Of a stretch of 46,555 nt of DNA, positions 33,831 through 42,186 are shown piece after piece; position 1 is the stretch's first letter, and each line of letters begins with the position of its first letter. Position numbers and translations under genes: made by a program. This DNA comes from Bacillota bacterium (GTDB lineage: Bacteria; Bacillota; UBA4882; UBA8346): contig JAEYRX010000059.1 in NCBI GenBank assembly GCA_023435225.1, positions 1 through 46,555 of the forward strand, in the 5' to 3' direction. The notes under the pieces were generated by a model, which worked only from the letters and a program-made list of their open reading frames with translations, did no database searches and was not told the origin of the DNA.

Positions 33831-34673
33831 TCAATTACCTCCTAAATGATTTATTCTATCTACAACTAAATTTATTTGCTGATCAGGAGTAGATGCACCG
33901 GCAGTTACTCCCACAATCTTAACATTATTAAACCAATCTTTTTGTAATTCATCCGGAGATTCGACTTGATAAGTCAGACATTTATTGTTGCGGCTTATCT
34001 CAGCCAGACGGTTTGTATTAGCGGAATTCTTACCTCCAACCACTATCATTAACTGCACTTGGGTACTTAATTCGGCAACTTCTTGTTGCCGCTGTAAAGT
34101 AGCTGAACAAATTGTATTAAAAATCCGGATTTCTTTTGAATAGGATATTATTTCAGTTACAATTTTTTGAAAATTTTCAATATCTTGGGTGGTTTGACTT
34201 ATGATGCCGATTTTGGGAGCTATTTTTTCGCTATCAAGCTCAGTAACATCATTAACGACCAATGCATCTCCGTCAATTGAATCAAGCACCCCTTTGACTT
34301 CGGCATGGTCTTTTTCTCCGACAATAATTACTTGATAACATTGTTCTTTTAAAAGAATCGCCAGTTGCTGAACATTTTTAACAAAGGGACAAGTGGCATC
34401 AATAATTTCCAGGTTATTGGCCAAGGCTTTCTTATAAATCTGGGGTCCAACTCCATGAGATCTGATAACGACTCTGCCCGTATTAATATCCTTTAATTCT
34501 GTTATTACATTTAATCCATTATCGGAGAGTTCTTTAACTACTCCCGGATTATGAATCAAAGGACCTAGACTATAAATGGGGGTTTGCTTGGATTTTAATG
34601 CGTCTTGTACCAATTCCAAAGCCCGTTTTACTCCAAAACAAAAACCCGCTGTTTTAGCTATAATAATTTGCAT
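33831..34673 (-). CDS. ispH: 4-hydroxy-3-methylbut-2-enyl diphosphate reductase
   Basis: Last step of the MEP isoprenoid pathway; [4Fe-4S] enzyme making IPP and DMAPP. The three ligand cysteines appear in AGFCFGVKRAL (C12), DATCPFV and NTICSATLQRQ; the catalytic Glu region IVGEKDHAEVKG and VVGGKNSANTNRL are present. 280 residues. The start overlaps the 3' end of cmk by 16 bp. Confidence 0.96.
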   Translation of the reverse strand: MQIIIAKTAGFCFGVKRALELVQDALKSKQTPIYSLGPLIHNPGVVKELSDNGLNVITELKDINTGRVVIRSHGVGPQIYKKALANNLEIIDATCPFVKNVQQLAILLKEQCYQVIIVGEKDHAEVKGVLDSIDGDALVVNDVTELDSEKIAPKIGIISQTTQDIENFQKIVTEIISYSKEIRIFNTICSATLQRQQEVAELSTQVQLMIVVGGKNSANTNRLAEISRNNKCLTYQVESPDELQKDWFNNVKIVGVTAGASTPDQQINLVVDRINHLGGN

Positions 34674-35371
34674 ATTAATAATTTTGCCCCTTTGGCAACA
34701 GCCAATTCAACAACTTTGGAAACAACTTGGTCAATATTTAGATTAGTAGTATCTAAAAGTATAGCTCCCTTTGCCTGACGTAAAGGGTTAATTTCCCGGT
34801 GACTATCATAATAATCTCTTTGCCTGATTTGTTCTTCCAACGTCTCAAGTTCGACTTCGATTCCTTTTTCCTTTAGTTCCAACCAACGTCTTTTGCTTCG
34901 TTCTGTTACCGAAGCTGTAAGAAAAATTTTCAATTCAGCTTTAGGAAGGACTATGGTTCCTATATCTCGGCCGTCCATCACTACCCCGCCGGTCTTAGCC
35001 ATATTTCTTTGTAGGCTAACCATGGCTTCTCTTACCCCGGCAACCGCTGCAACTACTGAAACATTATTAGTTACTTCCAAAGTTCTGATCTCTTCACTAA
35101 CATCCAGACCATCCATAATTACATGAAGAATGCTTCCATCTGTTATATATTCATATTCCAAATAAACTTCCGTATCCTGGGCTAATTTGGTTAATTGTTG
35201 ATTGTCGGTTAATAATATACTATTTCGCAAAGCTTTTAAAGTTATAGCACGATACATCGCTCCAGTATCAATATATATATATCCAAAACGTAAAGCAACC
35301 GACTTGGCAATAGTACTTTTACCGGAACCAGCCGGACCGTCAATAGCAATCGAAATTTTTTTCTGGTTCAT
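34658..35371 (-). CDS. cmk: Cytidylate kinase
   Basis: Phosphorylates CMP/dCMP with ATP. Walker A DGPAGSGKST near residue 9, YIDTGAMYRA, DGRDIGTIVLP, and RSKRRWLELKEKG followed by RDYYDSHREINPL. The ATG at 35371 is chosen with GAGGT 6 nt upstream, rather than the earlier TTG. Part of the cmk-ispH-rpsA operon. Confidence 0.96.
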   Translation of the reverse strand: MNQKKISIAIDGPAGSGKSTIAKSVALRFGYIYIDTGAMYRAITLKALRNSILLTDNQQLTKLAQDTEVYLEYEYITDGSILHVIMDGLDVSEEIRTLEVTNNVSVVAAVAGVREAMVSLQRNMAKTGGVVMDGRDIGTIVLPKAELKIFLTASVTERSKRRWLELKEKGIEVELETLEEQIRQRDYYDSHREINPLRQAKGAILLDTTNLNIDQVVSKVVELAVAKGAKLLICKLL

Positions 35372-35379
35372 AATGTACC

Positions 35380-35835
35380 TCAAACTTGATATTTATTAAG
35401 TAATTCTTCCCGGCCTTTCCGGACTACTTTAAGGGTTCGGTCCAAGCTTTCTTCTAATTGTTCCAAAATTTGATTAGCATATTGCAATGCATCTGATTCA
35501 ATTTCCATAGCAGTCCGTTTAGCTTCGTTAATGATTCGGCGGGAGTCTTCTTCAGCTCTGATTGTAATCTGGTCTTCGCGGACTAATCTTTCGGCGTAAT
35601 TTTCAGCTTCTTTTAAAATCCGTTTGGCTTCATCTTGTGCTTGGGCCAAATAACGCTCTTTTTCCCGCGATACCCATTCCGCTTCTTTGATCTCATCCGG
35701 TAAAGCGATCCGGATTTTTTTAATAAGTTCATCAAGCTCTTCTTTGTCAATCCAGACTTTACCGGCTAATTTAAAATTAGTAGTCGCCATTTTTTCCAGA
35801 TGATCTAAGAGTAATAATAGATTTATTTTCGGCAT
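35380..35835 (-). CDS. Coiled-coil protein of the coaD-adjacent ATPase-like family
   Basis: 151 residues, mostly a charged coiled coil from about 45 to 140 (AQDEAKRILKEAENYAERLV, rich in E, K, R, A), often labelled ATPase or V-ATPase subunit H-like although no nucleotide motif exists. A short N-terminal segment MPKINLLLLLDHLEKM precedes it. Commonly found downstream of coaD in Clostridia; role unknown, with some resemblance to DivIVA-like scaffolds. Confidence 0.75.
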   Translation of the reverse strand: MPKINLLLLLDHLEKMATTNFKLAGKVWIDKEELDELIKKIRIALPDEIKEAEWVSREKERYLAQAQDEAKRILKEAENYAERLVREDQITIRAEEDSRRIINEAKRTAMEIESDALQYANQILEQLEESLDRTLKVVRKGREELLNKYQV

Positions 35836-35846
35836 TTCGATTACAC

Positions 35847-36341
35847 CTACAATGAATTATATTTTTTCCGTAAAGCGCTTTCTACTTGAGCTGGAACCAA
35901 TTCGTGAATATCACCGCCAAAAGCCGCCAACTCTTTTATCATGCTGGAACTTAAAAATGAATACTCATTTTTGGTCATCATGAACATTGTTTCAATCTCC
36001 GGAGCCATTCGTTTGTTATTTAAAGCCATCTGAAATTCGATTTCAAAATCGGATATAGCTCGTAAACCCTTAACTATGACACTTCCGCTGATCTGACGAA
36101 CAAAATCCACTAATAAGCCGCTGAAACAAAAAACTTCAACATTTGGCAAATGACTGATGGCTGACTTTATTAATTCAACCCGTTCCTCTAAAGTAAAGAT
36201 CGGTTTTTTATTTGGATTTTCCAAAACAGCTACTACAACTTTGGGAAATAACTGAGCTGTTCTTTCAATAATATCAATATGGCCATTGGTTATTGGGTCA
36301 AAACTACCCGGACAAACAGCTTTTTCTTCTTGCGACTGCAT
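35847..36341 (-). CDS. coaD: Phosphopantetheine adenylyltransferase
   Basis: Fourth step of coenzyme A synthesis, from 4'-phosphopantetheine and ATP. Motifs: CPGSFDPITNGHIDII (the (T/S)xGH nucleotidyl-transferase signature), VKGLRAISDFEIEFQMA and EYSFLSSSMIKELA. 164 residues, normal. rsmD-coaD order is conserved, but here a composite repeat element separates them. Confidence 0.96.
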   Translation of the reverse strand: MQSQEEKAVCPGSFDPITNGHIDIIERTAQLFPKVVVAVLENPNKKPIFTLEERVELIKSAISHLPNVEVFCFSGLLVDFVRQISGSVIVKGLRAISDFEIEFQMALNNKRMAPEIETMFMMTKNEYSFLSSSMIKELAAFGGDIHELVPAQVESALRKKYNSL

Positions 36342-36370
36342 ATATAATACCTACCGTTCTTCTTGTTTTT

Positions 36371-36553
36371 ATATAGTATGAAGTAAATTTTTTATCCTAA
36401 GCATTTGCATTCTTAAAGCCAAATGCAAATAAACCAAAAAAGAATTTACTTCATACTATTACAGCTGTAGTAAGTTGAATTAAATTCATTAGTTTCTCAT
36501 CATGGATTGTTCTAGGGACATGATGTATATTAGAAATTTAATTCAACTTATAT
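36371..36553. mobile_element. Composite double-palindrome element, copy 2 (inverted)
   Basis: Palindrome B first (36373-36459, arms TAGTATGAAGTAAATT and AATTTACTTCATACTA), linker TTACAGCTGTAGTA, then palindrome A (36472-36551, arms TAAGTTGAATTAAATT and AATTTAATTCAACTTA). Its reverse complement aligns with copy 1 through both loops. Inserted between rsmD and coaD. Confidence 0.8.
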
Positions 36554-36586
36554 ATTTGTAAATTATCATTGATTGGAGATAAATTG

Positions 36587-37135
36587 TCAATTGATTTTTT
36601 GAAAGAAAGATAAATTAATATCACCATAATTTCGGCCTAAATATAGATTAAGTTCTGAATGGGAGACTGAAATTTGTTTTGGATGTTCCACAGCCAAAAT
36701 TCCATCGTTTTTTAATAATTTCTTTGCTACAATACTGTCTATTGTTTTTGGAAGTAATCCGGCTTGAAAAGGCGGATCCAAAAAAATTAAATCAAATCGG
36801 GTTCCCTCTTTGGATAATAATTCTAAAGTTCTTTCCGCTGGAAAAGGTATAACCCGGACCTGTTCATTTGGGTCCAATATTGTCAAGTTTTCTCTTAATA
36901 TTTTAATACTGGCGGCATTACTATCTGAAAAGACAACTGAATTAGCTCCCCGGCTTAAAGCCTCAATACCAATAGAACCAGTTCCGGCAAACAGATCGAG
37001 CAAATCGGCTCCATCTACCTTAACTCCGATAATGTTAAAAAGAGCCTCTTTTACCCTATCGGCTGTCGGCCTTAATCCTTCATGTTTAGGGCCTTTTAAA
37101 TTGCGTCTTTTATATTTTCCGGCTATTACTCTCAT
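36587..37135 (-). CDS. rsmD: 16S rRNA (guanine966-N2)-methyltransferase RsmD
   Basis: SAM-dependent methyltransferase acting on assembling 30S subunits. MRVIAGKYKRRNLKGPKH and RPTADRVKEALFNII at the N-terminus, SAM motif LLDLFAGTGSIGIEALSRGA, catalytic LDPPFQ. 182 residues. ATGA overlap with the preceding DegV gene. recG, often next to it, is absent. Confidence 0.95.
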   Translation of the reverse strand: MRVIAGKYKRRNLKGPKHEGLRPTADRVKEALFNIIGVKVDGADLLDLFAGTGSIGIEALSRGANSVVFSDSNAASIKILRENLTILDPNEQVRVIPFPAERTLELLSKEGTRFDLIFLDPPFQAGLLPKTIDSIVAKKLLKNDGILAVEHPKQISVSHSELNLYLGRNYGDINLSFFQKIN

Positions 37136-37980
37136 GTTGCCGGTAAGGTAATGATACCGATAGTAGTAGGACCGGCATGAGAACCAACAATCGGACCGAC
37201 TATTCCCGGATAAGATTCCACAATATTTAGACGTTCTTCAGCAATTTTTTGAAGAATAAGAGCTTGTTCAGGTAATTCCGTATGTACAATGCTAGAAATC
37301 AGAGGCGTTTTACCGTATCTATGCGCTAATTTTTCAACCATCAAAGAGGCGACTTTTTGAAAGTTACCCCGGATCTTTTCAACTGGTATTATTACTCCAT
37401 CTCTTATAGAAAGTAATGGTTTAATATTAAGTAAACTCCCTAATAAAGTTGATGCTCTACCAATTCGTCCAGTGCGATTTAGATGTTCCAGACTATTAAG
37501 GGTAAAATAAATCTCTACATCTTTTTGAGCTTGTTTAATGTTTTCGATAATTATTTCCGGGGCCGCATTTTGTTCTGCTAAAATGGCGGCTTTCAAGACA
37601 ATCAATCCCAACGCCATGGAAACGTAACGGGAATCAATTATTTCAACCCGATATTCCTCACCCAACATTTGAGCGGCTAATCTGGCTGAGTCCGCTGTTC
37701 CACTCATCTCCAAGGAGATATGGATGCAAATAATAGTATCCCCCGGCTTGGCTATTTTTTGAAAAGTAGTTAAGAACTCGCCCGGGGCTGGTTGTGATGT
37801 ATTTGGTAATACCGGTTCATTTCTTAAGCGATTATAAAACTCGTGACTCCATATTTCAACACCGTCTTTATAGACTTCTTCACCAAAGTGAACATTGAGG
37901 GGAACAACTGAAATATTATGATCATTAATTAATTTCTGTGGTAAATCAGCGGTACTATCAGTAACGATTTTAACTCTCAT
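37132..37980 (-). CDS. DegV family fatty-acid-binding protein (FakB-like)
   Basis: DegV proteins bind a fatty acid and, as FakB, present it to the kinase FakA for phosphorylation. N-terminal KIVTDSTADLP, the SQPAPGEF segment, IHISLEMSGTADSA, and C-terminal GPIVGSHAGPTTIGI match the family. The fakA gene lies just upstream (38105-39742), supporting a FakA/FakB pair. ATG with AAGGAG upstream. Confidence 0.92.
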   Translation of the reverse strand: MRVKIVTDSTADLPQKLINDHNISVVPLNVHFGEEVYKDGVEIWSHEFYNRLRNEPVLPNTSQPAPGEFLTTFQKIAKPGDTIICIHISLEMSGTADSARLAAQMLGEEYRVEIIDSRYVSMALGLIVLKAAILAEQNAAPEIIIENIKQAQKDVEIYFTLNSLEHLNRTGRIGRASTLLGSLLNIKPLLSIRDGVIIPVEKIRGNFQKVASLMVEKLAHRYGKTPLISSIVHTELPEQALILQKIAEERLNIVESYPGIVGPIVGSHAGPTTIGIITLPAT

Positions 37981-38104
37981 CTGTTCTCTCCTTAGATAAC
38001 TGGTTGGTTAGAATAGTTTGCTTGCGCTAAATTGTCCGGATGTGCAGGAATATGTTTCCTTGATTCATAATATGAACTAAATTTCAGTTAATATTATACA
38101 TTAT

Positions 38105-39742
38105 CTATTCAACTGATATTAGGTAATAATAAAGTGGTTGCCCTCCATAATATAATTCGATTTCCGCCTCCGGGAAACTCTCTTCCAATTTATTTAATAA
38201 ATTTTGAGCTGTAATTGCGGTAATATCACTGCCATAATAAACGGAAATCAGACCGCTATTAGCTTCCGGAATAGTCTTTAAAGTATTTTCAACAACCGTT
38301 TCCGGTGAATCACCGAAGGTTGTAATATCTCCATTTATTAAACCGATAATATCGCCTTCTTTAATTTCCTTCTCATTAAGCTGGAAGTTACGAACAGCAT
38401 AGGTTACTTCTCCAGTAATTATAACGCCGCTTTTTTCAGTCATTAACTCTGCGTTTTCTTCTAAAGGTTTGTCATCGGAAAAACTCATCATTGCGGCTAA
38501 ACCTTCAGGTATCGTTTGGGTGGGAATAACTTTTATCTGTTTGTCGGTGATTATTTGGGGAACGTGATTGGCTGTCATGATAATATTGCTGTTATTTGGT
38601 AGGATAATAATTTTTGAAGCTGATAGCTGGGAAACTGCTTTAGTTAAATCTTCAATACTAGGATTCATTGTTTGGCCACCGTTTACAATGCTCTGAACCC
38701 CTAAACTGCGAAAAATCCGTTCCAAACCATCACCGGCGGTTACAGCCACAACTCCGATCTGCCGGTTAGGATTGTTATCGACTAATTGTTGTGCTAACCT
38801 TTGCTGACTTTGTTCGACCATATTATTAATTTGAATTTCTGATAAATCCCCTAACCTTACGGCAAAGTCAAGAATTATGCCTGGATTATTAGTATGGATA
38901 TGAATTTTGGTATTGTTTTCATCACCAACTACTAATAGGCAATCACCATGAGGGCTCAGACTATTTTTAATGTGTTCCAGATCTAATTGTTTGCCTTTTA
39001 GAATAAATTCAGTACAATATTGAAAATTAATTTCCGTATCGGGAAAAGCTTCATTATCCGTATAAGATGTAATACTTATAACTTTTTTGGAATTATCAAA
39101 TACAGTGGGTGAATCAGTTACTTCTCCATTTAAATATTGGATCATTCCTTTTAAGTAATATACTAATCCTTGAGCCCCGGCATCAACAACTCCGGCTTTT
39201 TTCAGGACCGGCAACATTTCCGGAGTACGAGCCAATACTTGATTGGCATATTCATAGATGTCATTAAGATAACTAGTTAGATCAGAAGAATCTGTTAAAT
39301 TGTCAGTAGCATGCTTGGCAATTTCCTTAATAACAGTTAAAACTGTTCCCTCAACCGGTTGCCGGACAGCTTGAAAACATAATACCGAAGCGCCGTTAAA
39401 CCCTTTCTCAAATTCCAGTTTTGCAAGATTTTTAATCCCTTTAGGCGTTGCTTTTGCAAAACCGCGAAAAAATTGTGAAACTATAACACCGCTATTTCCC
39501 CGGGCGCCCATTAAAGCGCCATAAGCGGCAGCATCTAGTATTTCATTAATTTTATTTGAAGAATTATTATTAACTTCACGTAATGCGGATTGAAACGTTA
39601 GAAACATATTGGTCCCAGTATCACCATCGGGAACCGGAAAAACATTTAAAGCATCAACTTCTGCTTTATGGGCATATAAACAATTAGTACCTGAAGCCAA
39701 TAATTTTTTTAATAAGACTCCATCTATAACATCTGGTTGCAA
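38105..39742 (-). CDS. fakA: FakA-type fatty acid kinase (DhaL/YloV family)
   Basis: ATP-dependent kinase for fatty acids bound to FakB, feeding exogenous fatty acids into phospholipids. N-terminal DhaL domain (residues 1-200) with NVFPVPDGDTGTNM for Mg-ATP and GARGNSGVIVSQF; the middle has the DegV-related domain and the C-terminal part ends with ELYYGGQPLYYYLISVE. 545 residues as usual. TTG start with AAGGAGG upstream. B. subtilis has the same yloU-yloV order. Confidence 0.93.
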   Translation of the reverse strand: MQPDVIDGVLLKKLLASGTNCLYAHKAEVDALNVFPVPDGDTGTNMFLTFQSALREVNNNSSNKINEILDAAAYGALMGARGNSGVIVSQFFRGFAKATPKGIKNLAKLEFEKGFNGASVLCFQAVRQPVEGTVLTVIKEIAKHATDNLTDSSDLTSYLNDIYEYANQVLARTPEMLPVLKKAGVVDAGAQGLVYYLKGMIQYLNGEVTDSPTVFDNSKKVISITSYTDNEAFPDTEINFQYCTEFILKGKQLDLEHIKNSLSPHGDCLLVVGDENNTKIHIHTNNPGIILDFAVRLGDLSEIQINNMVEQSQQRLAQQLVDNNPNRQIGVVAVTAGDGLERIFRSLGVQSIVNGGQTMNPSIEDLTKAVSQLSASKIIILPNNSNIIMTANHVPQIITDKQIKVIPTQTIPEGLAAMMSFSDDKPLEENAELMTEKSGVIITGEVTYAVRNFQLNEKEIKEGDIIGLINGDITTFGDSPETVVENTLKTIPEANSGLISVYYGSDITAITAQNLLNKLEESFPEAEIELYYGGQPLYYYLISVE

Positions 39743-39778
39743 AATTACGCCTCCTTAATAAATACCATCAATAAAGTT

Positions 39779-39850
39779 GGAATTATTCCATATTCTTCAA
39801 GATGAACCGTGGGCATAGTTTTTGAAGAATTAGGATAATTAGCTGAATCC
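39779..39850. repeat. Inverted repeat between YloU-like gene and fakA
   Basis: GGAATTATTCCATATTCTTCAA faces TTGAAGAATTAGGATAATT around a loop of about 21 bp; the inner TTCTTCAA/TTGAAGAA pair is perfect. No T-tract, single copy in the window; may be an attenuator or a decayed repeat element. Confidence 0.4.
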
Positions 39851-39869
39851 TATTTTAAAAATAATTATA

Positions 39870-40244
39870 CTAATTTTTATTAATACGGACCCCTTGTACA
39901 ATAACATTAACTTTGGAAATCTGCAAGCCAAACTGTGTTTCCAAAGCATATTTCACGTTTTCAATTACATTCCGGGCTACTTCTCTGATTCTGACTCCAA
40001 ATTCTACAATGATGTACAAATCAACCTCAATAATTTCATCATCAATAATAACTTCGATCCCTTTAGTTAAATTATCTTTCCCGGTCAAGAGTTCCGAGAG
40101 CCCATCCTGGATATTACGCGAAGCCATACCAACTACACCAAAACACTGTAACGCTGCTATACCGGCAACCATACTAATGGCATTGGGAGAAATGTTGATA
40201 GCCCCAAGAGACTGATTAAGTGTGGAATTAGACGTTTCAGCCAC
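39870..40244 (-). CDS. Asp23/Gls24 family protein (YloU-like)
   Basis: 124-residue cell-envelope-associated family protein, role unclear. AINISPNAISMVAGIAAL, the VEVDLYIIVEFGVRI-like segment (IIEVDLYIIVEFGVRI) and NVIVQGVRI identify it. GTG start with GGAGG 8 nt upstream. Gene order rpmB (divergent), yloU, fakA is conserved with B. subtilis. Confidence 0.93.
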   Translation of the reverse strand: MAETSNSTLNQSLGAINISPNAISMVAGIAALQCFGVVGMASRNIQDGLSELLTGKDNLTKGIEVIIDDEIIEVDLYIIVEFGVRIREVARNVIENVKYALETQFGLQISKVNVIVQGVRINKN

Positions 40245-40373
40245 TCTTTTACCTCCTTAAGTTTGAAAAGCCAAGCTTAAAAAACTCTATTTCTACTGGT
40301 TTTTATTGTTTTTACCAAAAAAATAATCCCCAAAATATTAAAATTCGAGAACAAATGAAAATTTCCTTCAAAT

Positions 40374-40395
40374 ATAAGTTGAATTAAATTCATGT
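40374..40395. repeat. Solitary arm of composite-element palindrome A
   Basis: TATAAGTTGAATTAAATTCAT equals one arm of palindrome A plus adjacent bases. No second arm. It lies 3 bp behind the stop codon of the DUF1858 gene. Confidence 0.6.
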
Positions 40396-40397
40396 AT

Positions 40398-40601
40398 TCA
40401 TCCAGCATCTTCAGGAAGAATTTCATTTAACGCTTTTAATAATTCATCTATTAATATGTGGTGCATTTTAGCCCCGTTTTCAATAGTTTCCATGGTTATT
40501 CCCATACAACCGATACAACCCATACCAAACCGTTCAAAAACTCCCGCAACATCAGGGCTTAATTGTAAAGCATCAATTATACGGGTGTCTTTGGTTATCA
40601 T
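40398..40601 (-). CDS. DUF1858 domain protein
   Basis: Small protein of the DUF1858 (hybrid-cluster-associated) family: MITKDTRIIDALQLSPDVAG, then FGMGCIGCMGITMETIENGA with a CxxC pair, and an alpha-helical end. Probably redox- or metal-related; exact role unknown. I choose the ATG at 40601 with GGAGG 8 nt upstream; earlier ATGs lie before that site. Divergent from rpmB. Confidence 0.88.
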   Translation of the reverse strand: MITKDTRIIDALQLSPDVAGVFERFGMGCIGCMGITMETIENGAKMHHILIDELLKALNEILPEDAG

Positions 40602-40776
40602 TAAAAAAACCTCCATATATATATTAATTACTCGCCTCATTTAAATTCATAGAGCTATATATAGTAAGCAAAAGTTCGTTATTCTTATTAAAAATTCCTT
40701 CTTAAATTTCATAAGACCTATAGTAATAGTTTATTCAAATGAGGGAGTTTAATAATTGTCTTTATCAAACTTTTAC

Positions 40777-40805
40777 TTGTCAGTCCTTTATGTTTGTGGT
40801 AAAAT
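40777..40805 (+). promoter_or_regulatory. Sigma-A-type promoter of rpmB
   Basis: TTGTCA (40777-40782), 17-bp spacer, TAAAAT (40800-40805), about 43 bp before the GTG start of rpmB. The remainder of the 246-bp divergent region contains no recognisable gene. Confidence 0.75.
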
Positions 40806-40847
40806 GATTTTGCTCATGATATTGTTATTCTTTTTGGAGGTGTTCTT

Positions 40848-41039
40848 GTGTCTAACCGTTGTAGTGTTTGCGGCAAAGATTATCAAACCGGCAATTTAGT
40901 CAGCCATTCTAATATTAAAACACACCGTCGTTGGAAAGCCAATATTCGTTCGGTGCATGCCGTGGTTGATGGAGTAAAAAAACGGGTTCGTGTTTGTTCT
41001 CGGTGTTTGCGCTCTAACAAAGTTCAAAGAGCAATTTAA
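40848..41039 (+). CDS. rpmB: 50S ribosomal protein L28
   Basis: 63 residues. Zinc-ribbon form with two CxxC pairs (CSVCGKDY and CSRCLRS); HSNIKTHRRWKANI is the family core. GTG start with GGAGGTG 6 nt upstream. Confidence 0.97.
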   Translation: MSNRCSVCGKDYQTGNLVSHSNIKTHRRWKANIRSVHAVVDGVKKRVRVCSRCLRSNKVQRAI

Positions 41040-41047
41040 ATATAACT

Positions 41048-41071
41048 AAAAAAGACCTCAGGGTCTTTTTT
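41048..41071 (+). terminator. Rho-independent terminator of rpmB
   Basis: AAAAAAGACC-TCAG-GGTCTTTTTT, 9 bp behind the rpmB stop. Confidence 0.9.
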
Positions 41072-41193
41072 GTTTTGTCTAATTAACAAAATTTTAACCT
41101 CTAAAACTTACTCCCTTATATACCAATACTTAGAGTCTAGATACTTCTTTATATAATTATTATTTATAAACCAATAATAGTGGAGGTATTGTA

Positions 41194-42150
41194 ATGTCTC
41201 AATATGGCCAATTAAAAATATTTTCCGGAACTTCTAATCCTATGCTCGGGCAAGAGATCGCCGATTATCTTGGGATTAAATTAGGAGCTGTCAATACCTC
41301 CAAATTCGCCAACGGTGAGATATACGTCAGGTTTTTGGAAAGCATACGCGGTTCGGATGTCTTTATTGTTCAGTCTTTTTCCAATAATGTTAACAATATC
41401 AACGACTCAATTATGGAATTATTAATAATGATCGACGCTCTAAAAAGAGCTTCAGCCGGTCGGATTACTACTGTAATTCCTTACTACTGTTATTCCCGTC
41501 AAGAGAAAAAGTCGGCTCCCCGCGAACCGATTACCGCCAGAATGTTAGCTGATGTAATTTCCACTGTCGGTTCCGACCGGGTTATTACCATGGATTTACA
41601 TGCTCCGGCTATACAAGGTTTTTTTAATATTCCGGTTGATCATTTGACTGCGCTTCCAATGTTGGCTCAATATATAAAGCAAAAAAAGATAACCGACGGT
41701 GTAATCATTGCCCCTGATGCCGGAAGCGTCAAGAAAGCGGAAAAACTCGCCACCCGATTAGACATGCCTTTGGGTGTAATGTATAAACGTCGACCGGCGC
41801 CTAATGTGGCTGAAATAAAATTCTTTATCGGTGAAGTTGAAAATAAAACTCCAATTATTATTGATGATATGGTAGATACTGCCGGCAGTATTATGCAGGT
41901 AGTTGACACATTATTGGAGCATAACGCCAAACCGGAAATTCACCTGCTGACGACCCATGGTATATTTTCACCTCCGGCGATGGAAAGATTAAGCCATGAG
42001 GCTATTAAAGAAGTGGTGGTTAGCAATACCATCCCACTCACTCCGGATAAAATTCTTCCAAAATTCACTGTATTATCAGTCGCTCCCCTTTTAGGAGACG
42101 CTATTCGCCGAATACACCAAGATATATCCGTTAGTGTTTTGTTTGATTAA
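41194..42150 (+). CDS. prs: Ribose-phosphate pyrophosphokinase
   Basis: Makes PRPP from ribose 5-phosphate and ATP for nucleotide, His and Trp synthesis. LKIFSGTSNPMLGQEIADYLG at the start, FANGEIYVR, MDLHAPAIQGFF, and the PRPP-binding loop IIDDMVDTAGS. The flexible catalytic loop reads YYCYSRQEKKSAPREPI where the common form is YGYARQDRK. 318 residues. ATG with GGAGG 7 nt upstream. Monocistronic. Confidence 0.96.
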   Translation: MSQYGQLKIFSGTSNPMLGQEIADYLGIKLGAVNTSKFANGEIYVRFLESIRGSDVFIVQSFSNNVNNINDSIMELLIMIDALKRASAGRITTVIPYYCYSRQEKKSAPREPITARMLADVISTVGSDRVITMDLHAPAIQGFFNIPVDHLTALPMLAQYIKQKKITDGVIIAPDAGSVKKAEKLATRLDMPLGVMYKRRPAPNVAEIKFFIGEVENKTPIIIDDMVDTAGSIMQVVDTLLEHNAKPEIHLLTTHGIFSPPAMERLSHEAIKEVVVSNTIPLTPDKILPKFTVLSVAPLLGDAIRRIHQDISVSVLFD

Positions 42151-42160
42151 ACCCACTCAT

Positions 42161-42186
42161 AAAAAAACGCCTTGCGGCGTTTTTTT
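42161..42186. terminator. Bidirectional terminator between prs and the barrel protein
   Basis: AAAAAAACGCC-TTGC-GGCGTTTTTT. Serves prs on plus and the convergent gene on minus; its T-tract touches the last codon of the minus-strand gene. Confidence 0.9.
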
